Made by a program: the position numbers and the translations under genes. Positions 1 to 7,209 of a stretch of DNA of 29,239 nt are shown here, one piece after another. How positions within the stretch are numbered: position 1 is the stretch's first letter; each line of letters begins with the position of its first letter. This DNA comes from a virus. The notes under the pieces are model-generated. The model had not been told where the DNA came from, ran no database searches, and was given only the letters and a program-made list of their open reading frames with translations. Location: positions 1 through 29,239 of the IMG/VR virus record IMGVR_UViG_3300041955_001686; one strand, 5' to 3'.

Positions 1-309
1 CCGCAGTTCTACTTCGTGACCGTCAACTCGTCCGGACAGATCAACTTCACGGGCGCTGGAGCCGTCGCCGATGGCGTGGTCCAGGACAAGCCCAACGCGC
101 AGGGAGTCGAGGGCGAGGTCGCGATCCTTGGCATCACCAAGCTGGTGACCGGCGCTGCGGTCAACAACGGCGACCCGCTCATGGCCAACGCCAGCGGCCA
201 GGCGATCACTGCAACCAGCGGAAACTTCGTGCGGGCGCGCGCGCTGGCTGCATCGGGCGGCGCTGGCGTGATTATCCCCGCGCTGCTTCTCGGCCCGTAC
301 AAGATGTAG
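1..309 (+). CDS. Capsid cement / decoration protein, DUF2190-like (5' partial)
   Basis: The frame is open from base 1, so the true start lies to the left. The GTG at 16 is in frame but falls inside the conserved beta-rich body, so I treat it as an internal Val. The 102 visible residues are Gly/Ala/Val/Asn-rich, with the layout typical of DUF2190 decoration proteins: a 'GVVQDKP' turn, then 'GITKLVTGAAVNNGDPL', then a short Gly-rich C-terminal beta segment. In that family the protein binds the outside of the capsid and stabilises it. It sits 27 bases before the major capsid gene, the usual order of decoration protein then coat. The gene ends TAG at 307-309. Family assignment is by recognised pattern, not by search. 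Confidence 0.75.
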   Translation, partial: PQFYFVTVNSSGQINFTGAGAVADGVVQDKPNAQGVEGEVAILGITKLVTGAAVNNGDPLMANASGQAITATSGNFVRARALAASGGAGVIIPALLLGPYKM

Positions 310-336
310 CCGTTCATCACATAGGAGAAATCACAA

Positions 337-1350
337 ATGCCTCAGCCAACACTACAAGATGTCCACGTCAATCGCCCGCTGACGAATGTCTCAGTGGCCT
401 ACCTTCAGGAGGCCGCCGGAGTCGAATTCGTCGCCGACAAGGCCTTCCCCGCCGTCCCGGTCGAGAACAAAAGCGATCTCTACTACACGTACGCGCGGGC
501 CGACTTCAACCGCGACGAGATGCAGAAGCGCGCACTTGCCACCGAATCCGCCGGCACGGGCTACAACGTGAATTCCACCGGCACGTACAACTGCGACGTG
601 TGGTCGCTGCACAAGGATGTGGATGACCAGATCCGCTCCAACAGCGACTCGCCGCTCGCACCCGACCGCGACGCCACCATTTTCCTGACGCAGAAGGCGC
701 TGATCCGCCGCGAAAACCAGTGGGTCACGAAGTTCTTCGGCACTGGGATTTGGACCAACAACGTCAGCGGCCAGGCGACCGCGGACTCTACGCACGTCAT
801 CTATTGGGACTCCGGGAACTATCCGAACGGCAACCCGATCACGGACATTCGCCACGCGAAAACCCAGATGCGGCTGTCGAGCGGCGGCTTCGCGCCCAAC
901 ATCTTCGTGATCAGCCGCCCGGTGTTCGACAAGCTCGTAGATCACCCCGACTTCATCGACCGCACCAAGTACGGCCAGACCGCGCCGAACCCGGCAGTGG
1001 CCACCCGCCAAATCATGGCCGAGATTCTCGAACTGGAGGATGTCCTGGTCATCGACGCCGTCTACAACACGGCGGCGGAAGGCGCGACCGAGTCCAACGC
1101 ATTCATCGGCGGCATGAGCGCGGCGCTGTTTTACCGCCCGAAGAATGCCGGCCTGATGACTCCCAGCGCGGGGTATGTGTTCAACTGGACGGGCCTGATC
1201 GGAACGACCGGTGGCGCCGGTGTCCGCATCAAGACGTTCCGCATGGAGCACCTGGCTTCGGATCGCGTCGAGATCGACTCGGCATTCGATATGCGCCTGG
1301 TCTCCCCGGACCTCGGCTTCTTCTTCAACAACGTGATCTCGGCGGTGTAG
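337..1350 (+). CDS. Major capsid protein (HK97-fold type)
   Basis: This 337-residue protein starts at an ATG preceded by AGGAG about nine bases upstream. Length and position, directly after a decoration protein and before small connector genes, fit a major capsid protein. Around residues 187-215 there is a segment reading 'PNIFVISRPVFDKLVDHPDF', the style of the coat-protein P-domain ('pn-lvig--v---L--hp'). The C-terminal part is beta-rich and ends in a hydrophobic strand, as in HK97-fold coats. No N-terminal scaffold or protease domain is visible, so any maturation protease would be encoded upstream. Very long antisense ORFs over this gene are composition shadows. The role is confident; the subfamily is not. 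Confidence 0.85.
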   Translation: MPQPTLQDVHVNRPLTNVSVAYLQEAAGVEFVADKAFPAVPVENKSDLYYTYARADFNRDEMQKRALATESAGTGYNVNSTGTYNCDVWSLHKDVDDQIRSNSDSPLAPDRDATIFLTQKALIRRENQWVTKFFGTGIWTNNVSGQATADSTHVIYWDSGNYPNGNPITDIRHAKTQMRLSSGGFAPNIFVISRPVFDKLVDHPDFIDRTKYGQTAPNPAVATRQIMAEILELEDVLVIDAVYNTAAEGATESNAFIGGMSAALFYRPKNAGLMTPSAGYVFNWTGLIGTTGGAGVRIKTFRMEHLASDRVEIDSAFDMRLVSPDLGFFFNNVISAV

Positions 1351-1352
1351 CC

Positions 1353-1643
1353 ATGATGCTTCGTCGTGAATCATGGGCGCGGCTGACCAGGGGTCTGGTT
1401 CCGCCGCTTTACGTCCTGCGCCCGTTGCAGGGCTTTACGCCGTCTGACATCGGCGACGAGTACCCGGCTCCGGACGCCGCAAACAAGGTCCAATTGACGC
1501 GCACGCGGCAGCTCTATGAGCAGCGCCGGATTGGGACGCAGGTAGAGGTGGAGCGGGCGCTTTCCAGACTTCCAAAGCAGGAACCGGCCAAGCCGGGAAA
1601 GGAGAAGAGACATGGCAGTCAAAGTGGAAAAAACGCCCGTTAA
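1353..1643 (+). CDS. Small phage protein of unknown function, after the coat gene
   Basis: A 96-residue basic protein starts at the ATG two bases after the coat stop (a second in-frame ATG follows at once). Its 3' end overlaps the start of the next gene by 32 bases, which suggests translational coupling in a compact head operon. The sequence has an N-terminal 'SWARLTRGLVPPLYVLRPLQGF' type segment and an Arg/Lys/Gln-rich, probably helical second half ending in a Lys/Pro tail. I recognise no family. Position suggests a minor head or connector component, but this is inference from context only. Confidence 0.6.
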   Translation: MMLRRESWARLTRGLVPPLYVLRPLQGFTPSDIGDEYPAPDAANKVQLTRTRQLYEQRRIGTQVEVERALSRLPKQEPAKPGKEKRHGSQSGKNAR

Positions 1644-1920
1644 CGCCCCGGAGTTTCAGAGCGCGGGTCCGCAGCCGAACTTCAAGGGCACTTACCCATC
1701 GAAGCAGAAGCAGTTCGTGTCGGCGGTGCAGACAGGCACTGGCGCGTCGCAGAACATCGCACATGGCTTGGGCGCGGCTCCTGCGGGCGTACTGATTTCC
1801 TGTACAGACAACAGCGGCAGTTCGAACGCGTTCACGGTGACCGAAGGAACGCACGACGCGACCAACGTGAAGGCGACGGTGACGACGGGTGCCAAGTTCA
1901 AGGTCCTGGCCTGGCTCTGA
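1612..1920 (+). CDS. Small beta-rich virion protein, unknown
   Basis: A 102-residue protein starts at the ATG at 1612, with AGGAG about nine bases upstream, so the start is well supported even though it lies inside the previous gene. After a short flexible N-terminus the body is rich in Gly, Ala, Thr and Val. It carries an 'NIAHGLGAAPAGVLISC' strand motif, a pattern seen in several small phage structural and fibre proteins ('hhsLG--P--V'). It lies between coat and head-tail joining genes, so a head or neck surface protein is plausible. No enzymatic motif is visible. Confidence 0.6.
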   Translation: MAVKVEKTPVNAPEFQSAGPQPNFKGTYPSKQKQFVSAVQTGTGASQNIAHGLGAAPAGVLISCTDNSGSSNAFTVTEGTHDATNVKATVTTGAKFKVLAWL

Positions 1921-1925
1921 TTCCA

Positions 1926-2252
1926 ATGAAAGCAAACTCGTTCGGCAACATCCCGGTCCCGACGCCCGGTTCGCCCGTCCCCGTCACCACCGACACAAAT
2001 CTGCGCGTGGAGCGGCTGCGCTTCGCCGCGGTGATCGGCCAGACCGGGCGCGTGTTCCTCGGTGTGTCCGGAATGAACAAGGCGAACGGCACGGGAGTGA
2101 TCAAGGAGTTCTGGCCCACCGGTTCCGGTGGTGGCGTCGCGGATGCGTTCGACATCTGGGCGGAAGACTCCCGCCATCTGCTGGTGCCATCGGACTACTA
2201 CGTCGATGCCAACAACGCCGACGAAGGCTTGATCGTCGCCTATTGGACTTGA
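1926..2252 (+). CDS. Small virion-associated protein, unknown
   Basis: A 108-residue protein starts five bases after the previous stop. It is beta-rich, with a Pro-rich N-terminal segment (about residues 8-20) followed by strands such as 'RLRFAAVIGQTGRVFLGVSG' and a C-terminal 'VPSDYYVDANNADEGLIVAYW'. The layout suggests a small structural protein similar in style to the preceding gene. It is followed one base later by the head-tail joining candidate, so it is clearly part of the same operon. I do not recognise the family. Confidence 0.6.
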   Translation: MKANSFGNIPVPTPGSPVPVTTDTNLRVERLRFAAVIGQTGRVFLGVSGMNKANGTGVIKEFWPTGSGGGVADAFDIWAEDSRHLLVPSDYYVDANNADEGLIVAYWT

Positions 2253-2253
2253 G

Positions 2254-2577
2254 ATGCCGAACTGGCCCAGCATTGAAGCGTTCGTGGACGGCGTCATCGC
2301 GCAGACGTTCGGCGAGCCGGTGGTGTACCAACCAGTGCAGGCAGGCGCGGCGCACGGGAGCGCGTTCACGGTGACGGCGGTGCGTCATCTCCGGCCGCGC
2401 GACGAGTCCGGCGCGATGGCGAGTTTCGAAGAGATTTCGGTCAATGCATCCGACTTTGCGAATCCGCCGGCAAAAGGCGACTGGGTAACAGCCTGGGGCA
2501 CGCAGTACGTGGTGACGACGGTGCGCCAGCCCGACGCCTACGGCATGCTCAACCTGGCACTTCTTCAGCGCTCGTGA
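2254..2577 (+). CDS. Head-tail joining protein candidate
   Basis: This 107-residue protein starts one base after the previous stop. Its second half has 'ANPPAKGDWVTAWGTQYVVTTVRQPDAYGM' in two short stretches, which matches the general style of phage head-tail joining or attachment proteins: a 'GD-v--g---Y-V' beta hairpin followed by 'D--G---L-L'. Such proteins close the head after packaging and form the docking surface for the tail. The size (about 100-120 residues) and position before the neck and tube genes agree. The stop overlaps the next start (GTGA), so the two are probably translationally coupled. Family assignment is moderate. Confidence 0.5.
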   Translation: MPNWPSIEAFVDGVIAQTFGEPVVYQPVQAGAAHGSAFTVTAVRHLRPRDESGAMASFEEISVNASDFANPPAKGDWVTAWGTQYVVTTVRQPDAYGMLNLALLQRS

Positions 2578-3077
2578 TCAATCCGAAAACAATACTTGGC
2601 GAGTGGGTGACCGCGCTCCAGTCCTGCCCGGACTTGGTGACTGCAATCGGCGGCGACGGCAATAACATCCGCGCGTTCATGGAAGGGCTTGCTACCGACA
2701 ATAATCTGCGGCTGGCCATCCTCCAGATGCCGCCGGGCTCCATCCTGGTCGCGTGGAACGGCACGACGCCGCGGCGTCTCACTGGCGGGGCGCTGCACTT
2801 CGCACACCGCTTCTCGATCTACTTGCGTGCGCCGGAGCAGAATTCCACTGCCACGTATGCCGATCTGTTCTGGTTGCTTGTGAGCGCAATACCAACGGGT
2901 GCTCCATCGTGGGCGTCGCTCCTCCATTTCCAGATCGACCCCGATTGCTTCCCGATGGACATGGATCTTCCGTCTGCGCAGCGAAACACCGTAGTGGTCA
3001 GCGCGGACGGGGCAACGCTCGACTATTTCGAAGTTCAAGCAACGCTCGTGGAGCAAGGCAATCCCGGAGGGGAATGA
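2574..3077 (+). CDS. Neck / tail-completion-like protein
   Basis: A 167-residue protein starts at GTG in a GTGA overlap with the previous stop. The N-terminus ('WVTALQSCPDLVTAIGG') is helical, followed by a beta-rich body and a C-terminal strand ending Gly-Gly-Glu. This layout and position, after head-tail joining and before the tube, are typical of the small neck or tail terminator proteins that cap the tail tube. No sequence motif clinches it, so the function is inferred from order and size. Confidence 0.5.
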   Translation: MINPKTILGEWVTALQSCPDLVTAIGGDGNNIRAFMEGLATDNNLRLAILQMPPGSILVAWNGTTPRRLTGGALHFAHRFSIYLRAPEQNSTATYADLFWLLVSAIPTGAPSWASLLHFQIDPDCFPMDMDLPSAQRNTVVVSADGATLDYFEVQATLVEQGNPGGE

Positions 3078-3087
3078 GGAAAACGTT

Positions 3088-3246
3088 ATGGATTGGGTCT
3101 TTATGCAATCGCCCGAGGGCGAAGTGAAGGAAGTCGAGGCGACTGCCGCAGCGCTCACGCCGCTCATGGTCGCCGGTTGGCACCAGGTTCCAGCACCGAC
3201 GGCCACAGGCCCAAAACCGGCAACTCCGGTTGAGGAGAAGAAATAG
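3088..3246 (+). CDS. 52-residue conserved-style phage protein
   Basis: A short ORF, ATG 3088 to TAG 3246, begins with a GAGGAA ribosome-binding site seven bases upstream. It encodes 52 residues with an acidic segment ('SPEGEVKEVEA'), then 'LTPLMVAGWHQV', and a Pro/Lys-rich tail. The pattern of an acidic start, 'L-PLM--GW-qV' and a Pro-rich end resembles very small proteins often found just before tail tube genes in phages. It fills the gap between the neck gene and the tube gene exactly: ten bases before, one base after. That tight packing is the main evidence that it is real. Confidence 0.6.
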   Translation: MDWVFMQSPEGEVKEVEATAAALTPLMVAGWHQVPAPTATGPKPATPVEEKK

Positions 3247-3247
3247 C

Positions 3248-4276
3248 ATGGCTAATATCAACGAACTGATGGAAGGTTGGGGATTCGGCAAACAGACCGC
3301 CATCGGAACGGCGAATCTGGTCGCCGCCATCTGGCGTCATACCAATCTGAACACCAAGCCGTGGGCGAAGGTCCCGGTGAACGAGGACGACCGGGCTGAA
3401 ATCGGCAAAGGACACGAATTCCCGACGCAGCTCTTCAAGTCGCACTACAACATGCCCGCGTTCGAGATCTCGAAGTACGCTTCCTCGGAGTTTCTCGCGT
3501 GGGCGATGTCTTTCGGTCTGGGCAACGTCACGGTGAGCGGTAGCGGCCCGTACACGTACACCATCGTTCCGGCACTGGGAGCCACGAACCCGACCGGCCT
3601 CGAACTGCCGTACTTCTCGTTCGTGCAGCAGATCCGCCCCGGTGGCTCGGCGGTGCTGGACGAGATGCTGGTGGGCTGCGCCGTCAAATCGTGGAAGCTC
3701 ACCATCAAGAACTCGCCCGGCCGCGCGAGCGCAATGTGCTCGGCGGAATGCGTGACCACCGGGCAGTACACCTCGCCCAGCGGCATCACGCTGCCGGCCA
3801 TCTCGACGCCGCACGAATTCAATGCCGGGATGATCAGCGCTCTGACGTTTAACGGCATCAACTACCTCTCCGGCGGCAGCGCCAAGCAGTTCGTTTCCAT
3901 GGATGCCTCCTGGGAGAACAACTTCCGCCCCGGCTTCTTTCCCGGCTCGGGCGCTCAGGATGGGTACCAGATCCAGGGCCGCTTCGAGTGGGGCGACCGC
4001 GTCTTCGCCGTGCAGTTTGTGGTGCGCGTCCAGGCCGGATCGACCGAGTATTCGAACTTGATCAACCAGACAACGGGGACCGCCACGTTCACGACAACCC
4101 GCGATGCCAACAATTCCTTCACGATGCTCATACAGAAGATGGGCTTCAACGTCGCCGAACTCGGAAACACGGATGGCATCGTGACGCTCCAGATCACCGG
4201 CGTGCAACTCTACGACCCCACCAACGGGATGGTGACGATGACTGTCACCACGCCGCAAACCGGTATCTGCCAATAG
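3248..4276 (+). CDS. Major tail tube protein
   Basis: This 342-residue protein starts at the ATG at 3248 with GAGGAG about nine bases upstream. An in-frame start at 3230 is rejected because it lies inside the preceding small gene and upstream of that ribosome-binding site. The sequence is beta-rich with a repeated Thr/Gly/Phe pattern, including 'SAECVTTGQYTSPSGITLPA' near residues 165-185 and a C-terminal 'GIVTLQITGVQLYDPTNGMV'. These are typical of tail tube subunits that stack in rings to form the DNA conduit. Position just before a tail assembly chaperone and a tape measure confirms the role. No tail sheath gene is visible next to it, which argues for a non-contractile tail. Confidence 0.75.
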   Translation: MANINELMEGWGFGKQTAIGTANLVAAIWRHTNLNTKPWAKVPVNEDDRAEIGKGHEFPTQLFKSHYNMPAFEISKYASSEFLAWAMSFGLGNVTVSGSGPYTYTIVPALGATNPTGLELPYFSFVQQIRPGGSAVLDEMLVGCAVKSWKLTIKNSPGRASAMCSAECVTTGQYTSPSGITLPAISTPHEFNAGMISALTFNGINYLSGGSAKQFVSMDASWENNFRPGFFPGSGAQDGYQIQGRFEWGDRVFAVQFVVRVQAGSTEYSNLINQTTGTATFTTTRDANNSFTMLIQKMGFNVAELGNTDGIVTLQITGVQLYDPTNGMVTMTVTTPQTGICQ

Positions 4277-4286
4277 GAGGTTTTGA

Positions 4287-4895
4287 ATGGAAACCGAAAA
4301 GAAAACCGGCTTCGATGCGTCGAAGCCGTTTGTGGTGCCGATCCTGTCGGGCGGCGAGAAGAGCTGCGAGGTGCGATTCCCTTCGGACGAGGAGTGGTGC
4401 GCGTGGGCGCGCGCACAACGCACTGTGCGGCATTTTCTCGGGCGCGGGAAGTCCCAGAGCGAGGATGTGGATCTGCCGAAGATCAACGCCGAACTGTTCG
4501 CCAAGATCCGCACGGACAAAGATGGTCCGGAGTTCGATGACGCCGAGGCCGGCATGGTGATCGGCCGGATCGAGCGATGCGCCGTGGCCAGCGTGGAACG
4601 CGAAGGCATCAACTACCGGATCGAGATGAAGGTCCCCGGCGCGCGCGTGGTTCACGTACTGCGAATGCCGACCGCCAAGGAGATGCAGGACCACGAGCGG
4701 GCTTCCACCAGCGTCGTGGCAGCGCGGCGGTCAGTGGAGACCAGGGCGTTCCTGGAGCCGAGCGGCGTGCTCTACGACAAGCTCCACATCTCGCACGACG
4801 GTTATGACGGCGCTGTGCCCATCGTGCACAAGTCGGCCGCCGTGTCCGAAGTGATCGCGCAACTGGCCATCGAGGCAGATGAAGACCCGGAATAG
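4287..4895 (+). CDS. Tail assembly chaperone (gpG-like)
   Basis: A 202-residue protein starts at ATG 4287, with a strong AGGAGG six bases upstream. It is rich in charged residues, mostly helical and soluble, and ends 'ADEDPE' before TAG. It occupies the slot between tail tube and tape measure, where phages encode the gpG-type chaperone that coats the tape measure during tail assembly. In many phages a -1 frameshift near the end of this gene makes a longer gpGT product. Here an ORF in exactly the -1 frame is open from 4883 (see the next entry). The stop of this gene lies inside that open stretch. Confidence 0.7.
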   Translation: METEKKTGFDASKPFVVPILSGGEKSCEVRFPSDEEWCAWARAQRTVRHFLGRGKSQSEDVDLPKINAELFAKIRTDKDGPEFDDAEAGMVIGRIERCAVASVEREGINYRIEMKVPGARVVHVLRMPTAKEMQDHERASTSVVAARRSVETRAFLEPSGVLYDKLHISHDGYDGAVPIVHKSAAVSEVIAQLAIEADEDPE

Positions 4896-4966
4896 CCGCG
4901 CCCGGCGACTGGCCGGAAGATCCGGGCGTTCGATTCCTGATCCGGTCGGTACTGCACCAGGACGGG
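4883..4966 (+). other. Open -1-frame leader joining the chaperone to the Zn-ribbon ORF
   Basis: The -1 frame relative to the chaperone has a stop at 4880-4882 and is then open through to 5314. In 4883-4966 it contains no ATG or GTG, yet reads like coding sequence ('GDWPEDPGVRFLIRSVL'). An open, protein-like leader without a usual start suggests the downstream ORF is reached by recoding from the chaperone. No canonical XXXYYYZ heptamer is present in the 13-base overlap. The nearest is CCCGGAA at 4886-4892, which is a poor slip site. A TTG start at 4967 is the alternative. Confidence 0.4.
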
Positions 4967-5314
4967 TTGTGCGGCGCTGAGGAAGATTGTCCAGACCGCG
5001 TCTTCCGCTGCCGCCGGTGCGGATACTCGGCGCAGACGGAAATGGACGGCTGCCCAGCCTGTGGCACGGATTGGAAGGCCATCGATGTCAGCCATGGGCC
5101 GGGCTGTCCCAAGAACCTGCTCGAAGAGGCGATGGACACCCCGAACGGTACTCTGGTGCGGCGGTGTTTCCGAATCCTCAACGCAAAGAGCATCGGGCTG
5201 ACGATCACGCTGGCTGATATCACCGAGGAGGAATTCCGGGTGCTGGAACTGATCGAGGCCGAGCGCCAGGAGCAGATCAGCAGCGGAGGGAAATCTGCCC
5301 GCAACTCTCGGTAG
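4967..5314 (+). CDS. Tail assembly gpT-like ORF with a zinc ribbon
   Basis: The ORF is listed from the only weak start (TTG 4967, giving 115 residues), but coding probably extends upstream to about 4883 as a frameshifted extension of the chaperone. It contains a clear zinc ribbon: 'CRRCGY' then 'CPACGTDW' 12 residues later, with further cysteines on both sides. The C-terminal part ('LADITEEEFRVLELIEAER') is acidic and helical, as in tail assembly proteins. Its place between chaperone and tape measure fits a gpT role, in which the T part contacts tube subunits. A zinc ribbon in this slot is notable. Function is inferred from position. Confidence 0.55.
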   Translation: MCGAEEDCPDRVFRCRRCGYSAQTEMDGCPACGTDWKAIDVSHGPGCPKNLLEEAMDTPNGTLVRRCFRILNAKSIGLTITLADITEEEFRVLELIEAERQEQISSGGKSARNSR

Positions 5315-5360
5315 CGCTATTTCGCAGGCACGAGGAACCGTATTCAGCGCCGCGCGCCCC

Positions 5361-6659
5361 TCACTCTTTGAGGAAGACATCGTATGCGCGGAAAAGCTCT
5401 GGGGCGGCGACCGCGAGTTGAGCAAAATACGCCTGAATGGCCTTTTCAGCATCGCGCAGTTCGTCTTTTGATACACGTGGGGGATCTTTCCCCACATACG
5501 GGTGCATAACCTCATCACGCAAATCCTTATAACGCAGGAGGTCTTCGCCGCGCCTGTCTCCGAGACTGACCGTGATCTCTTTGCCCAACACTCTGCGTGC
5601 TAACACGCGTGGGATTCCAACTACACGCTGCTTGAAGTGCTGATGGCCTTCCGTTGCCGTGATCTCCCCATCGGTGTCCACACCCAGAGCCATTTCAGTG
5701 AAGAACAGGACCTCCGGCTGCTCAAAGTGGAACTTACCGTTGTGGAGGTACGCCTGCGCGATTACCGAAAGTTGTGCGTCCAGCATTGCGTACAGCAAGA
5801 CGAGCGCCGCTCTAGTGAGCATGCTGCCATCTGAGTCCCCTTCGCACTGGCTGGTGAGTGCGAACTCCGTCAGCATCTGCGCTTCGAGCCATTCGCGGCT
5901 AATGATCTCAGTGATGCTAATCTCTGCCATGTTAGAAAAACCACGTCGGGGATTCTTTCGAGCTTTCGTGCGATGTGCGATATCGACATCATCCTTGTCT
6001 CCGCCGGGAGGGATAGTGTAGAGCATTGGGAAATAGAACGCCAGGTATGGATGCAGTTGTGAGCTGATTGAGTCGAGGTAAAGTTCGACAGCGTCGATGG
6101 CTTGCGCTGCTTCGTACCACCCTACGATCTGGGCATATCTATCCCATCGTGGATGGACGATGGCATCACGATATGCAATCGTCTCGCGGAGCTTTCTAGT
6201 GGCCGAAGCGCTCGGGGGAAATTCGTAGTCCCGGCCCATAGCACGACCAAGGAGTGATGGAACGGTTTTGAGTTTCTCCTCAAGACGCTGCTTCAGGGGT
6301 CGAGTTCGTATGTCGCCCTTATCGTTAAGGTACTCTTCGCTGCCACGCAGATAGTCCAATTGGGTCTGCACGTAGAGCCCCGGTCTTTTGGCAGAGATCG
6401 CGAGGCACAGGTCGCTGAGGTACGCGAGATTTGCCTCCAACGCTGCGGCCGCAAGGATCACGACGGCCTTTGCGTATACGCGATCAAAGCTATGGTCCTC
6501 TTTGACCGCAGGTAGCATGTTGCGAGCGTCGCGCAGATGGATTCCAACGAGATTCACGTTGCCTTTGAAATGCTCAAAGATGATCTCGATCAGGTCGTTG
6601 TCAAGATTCAGTAACCGCGGATCAGGCGGTAGAGAAGGCAACCACTCATCACGGCTCAT
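5361..6659 (-). CDS. Tandem HEPN-like protein (predicted RNase toxin / defence cargo)
   Basis: A 432-residue protein on the opposite strand to the tail genes. The start is ATG at 6659 with GGAG eight bases upstream. The frame stays open to 6995, but that would overlap the tail gene at 6750 and adds a residue run with no coding look. Two HEPN signatures (Arg-X4-His) are visible: 'RDAIVH' at residues 164-169 and 'RDEVMH' at 381-386. Each is followed by Pro and preceded by a similar helix ('AALEANLAYL' near 71-80, 'AMLDAQLSVIA' near 291-301). The protein therefore looks like two fused copies of one HEPN domain. Active HEPN proteins are metal-independent RNases that work as dimers, and a fused pair could form the catalytic cleft alone. 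A 60-base sample (5941-6000) has 31 G+C, against 44 in a tape-measure sample (7681-7740), which suggests foreign origin. Substrate and trigger are unknown. Confidence 0.65.
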   Translation of the reverse strand: MSRDEWLPSLPPDPRLLNLDNDLIEIIFEHFKGNVNLVGIHLRDARNMLPAVKEDHSFDRVYAKAVVILAAAALEANLAYLSDLCLAISAKRPGLYVQTQLDYLRGSEEYLNDKGDIRTRPLKQRLEEKLKTVPSLLGRAMGRDYEFPPSASATRKLRETIAYRDAIVHPRWDRYAQIVGWYEAAQAIDAVELYLDSISSQLHPYLAFYFPMLYTIPPGGDKDDVDIAHRTKARKNPRRGFSNMAEISITEIISREWLEAQMLTEFALTSQCEGDSDGSMLTRAALVLLYAMLDAQLSVIAQAYLHNGKFHFEQPEVLFFTEMALGVDTDGEITATEGHQHFKQRVVGIPRVLARRVLGKEITVSLGDRRGEDLLRYKDLRDEVMHPYVGKDPPRVSKDELRDAEKAIQAYFAQLAVAAPELFRAYDVFLKE

Positions 6660-6749
6660 GACCGCTGCTCCAAATGCACGGTGATTAATGGGACCGATTA
6701 CCCAATTCGATTGTAGAAGATAACGAGCATTTCTGCGAAGAAAACAGCC

Positions 6750-7208
6750 ATGCGCAGATTCCAAACGGTCGTCAAGAGCGCCCGCTTCGTTTATTCGCCG
6801 TACACCGCGACTGAGATGCAGGGCTTCGCACAGGTGCTGGCGGATTCGATCCGGGCGCGCATCCAAAGCGGGCAAAACATCTACGATCAGGCGTCCGCGC
6901 CGCTGAAGCCCGGACTGGCGGGCCGACGCGGTTATCCCGACTACAAGGCGGCGCGCGGTCTGAATCCCGTCCGTGACTGGACCTGGAGCGGGCACACCCT
7001 ACGGTGCCTCAAGGTGCTGACCGCGAACGAGAATCGCGCGGCGATTGGGTTTCTCGATGAAGCTCTTCCTGGCCGGCGAATGACGGCCTCGCAGATCGCC
7101 GCGTTCAACAACCGGCGCGAGGCGCAGTGGGGTGTGTCGCCGCGCGACCGCCGGGCGGTTCTCGCCGCGTTCCAGACGCGTCCCTTCGTGATGCTCAAGG
7201 CAGCTTGA
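6750..7208 (+). CDS. Phage virion morphogenesis / tail completion-like protein
   Basis: A 152-residue basic protein, ATG 6750, one base before the tape measure gene. The ribosome-binding site is weak (GAAG about eleven bases upstream). The sequence has 'GLAGRRGYPDYKAARGL', 'DWTWSGHTLRCLKVL', 'AAIGFLDEALPGR' and a late 'REAQWGVSPRD'. That order (linker, W/G-T-L helix, 'IGF' strand, then 'qWG-Sp-d') matches the style of the virion morphogenesis (gpG/tail-completion) family. Its upstream operon neighbour was probably the chaperone/gpT gene, now separated from it by the reverse-strand HEPN gene. Confidence 0.55.
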   Translation: MRRFQTVVKSARFVYSPYTATEMQGFAQVLADSIRARIQSGQNIYDQASAPLKPGLAGRRGYPDYKAARGLNPVRDWTWSGHTLRCLKVLTANENRAAIGFLDEALPGRRMTASQIAAFNNRREAQWGVSPRDRRAVLAAFQTRPFVMLKAA

Positions 7209-7209
7209 A

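Noticed and set aside
391-1374. Long antisense ORF over the major capsid gene
   Set aside because: It mirrors a GC-rich coding frame, is rich in Arg/His/Val/Ala without any motif, and fully overlaps a confident coat gene.
4886-4892. CCCGGAA as a -1 slippery site
   Set aside because: The A-site codon would re-pair with a second-position mismatch, so it is not a canonical heptamer. It is kept only as the nearest candidate.
6660-6995. Upstream extension of the tandem HEPN gene
   Set aside because: It would run into the + strand tail gene at 6750, and a good GGAG site precedes the ATG at 6659.
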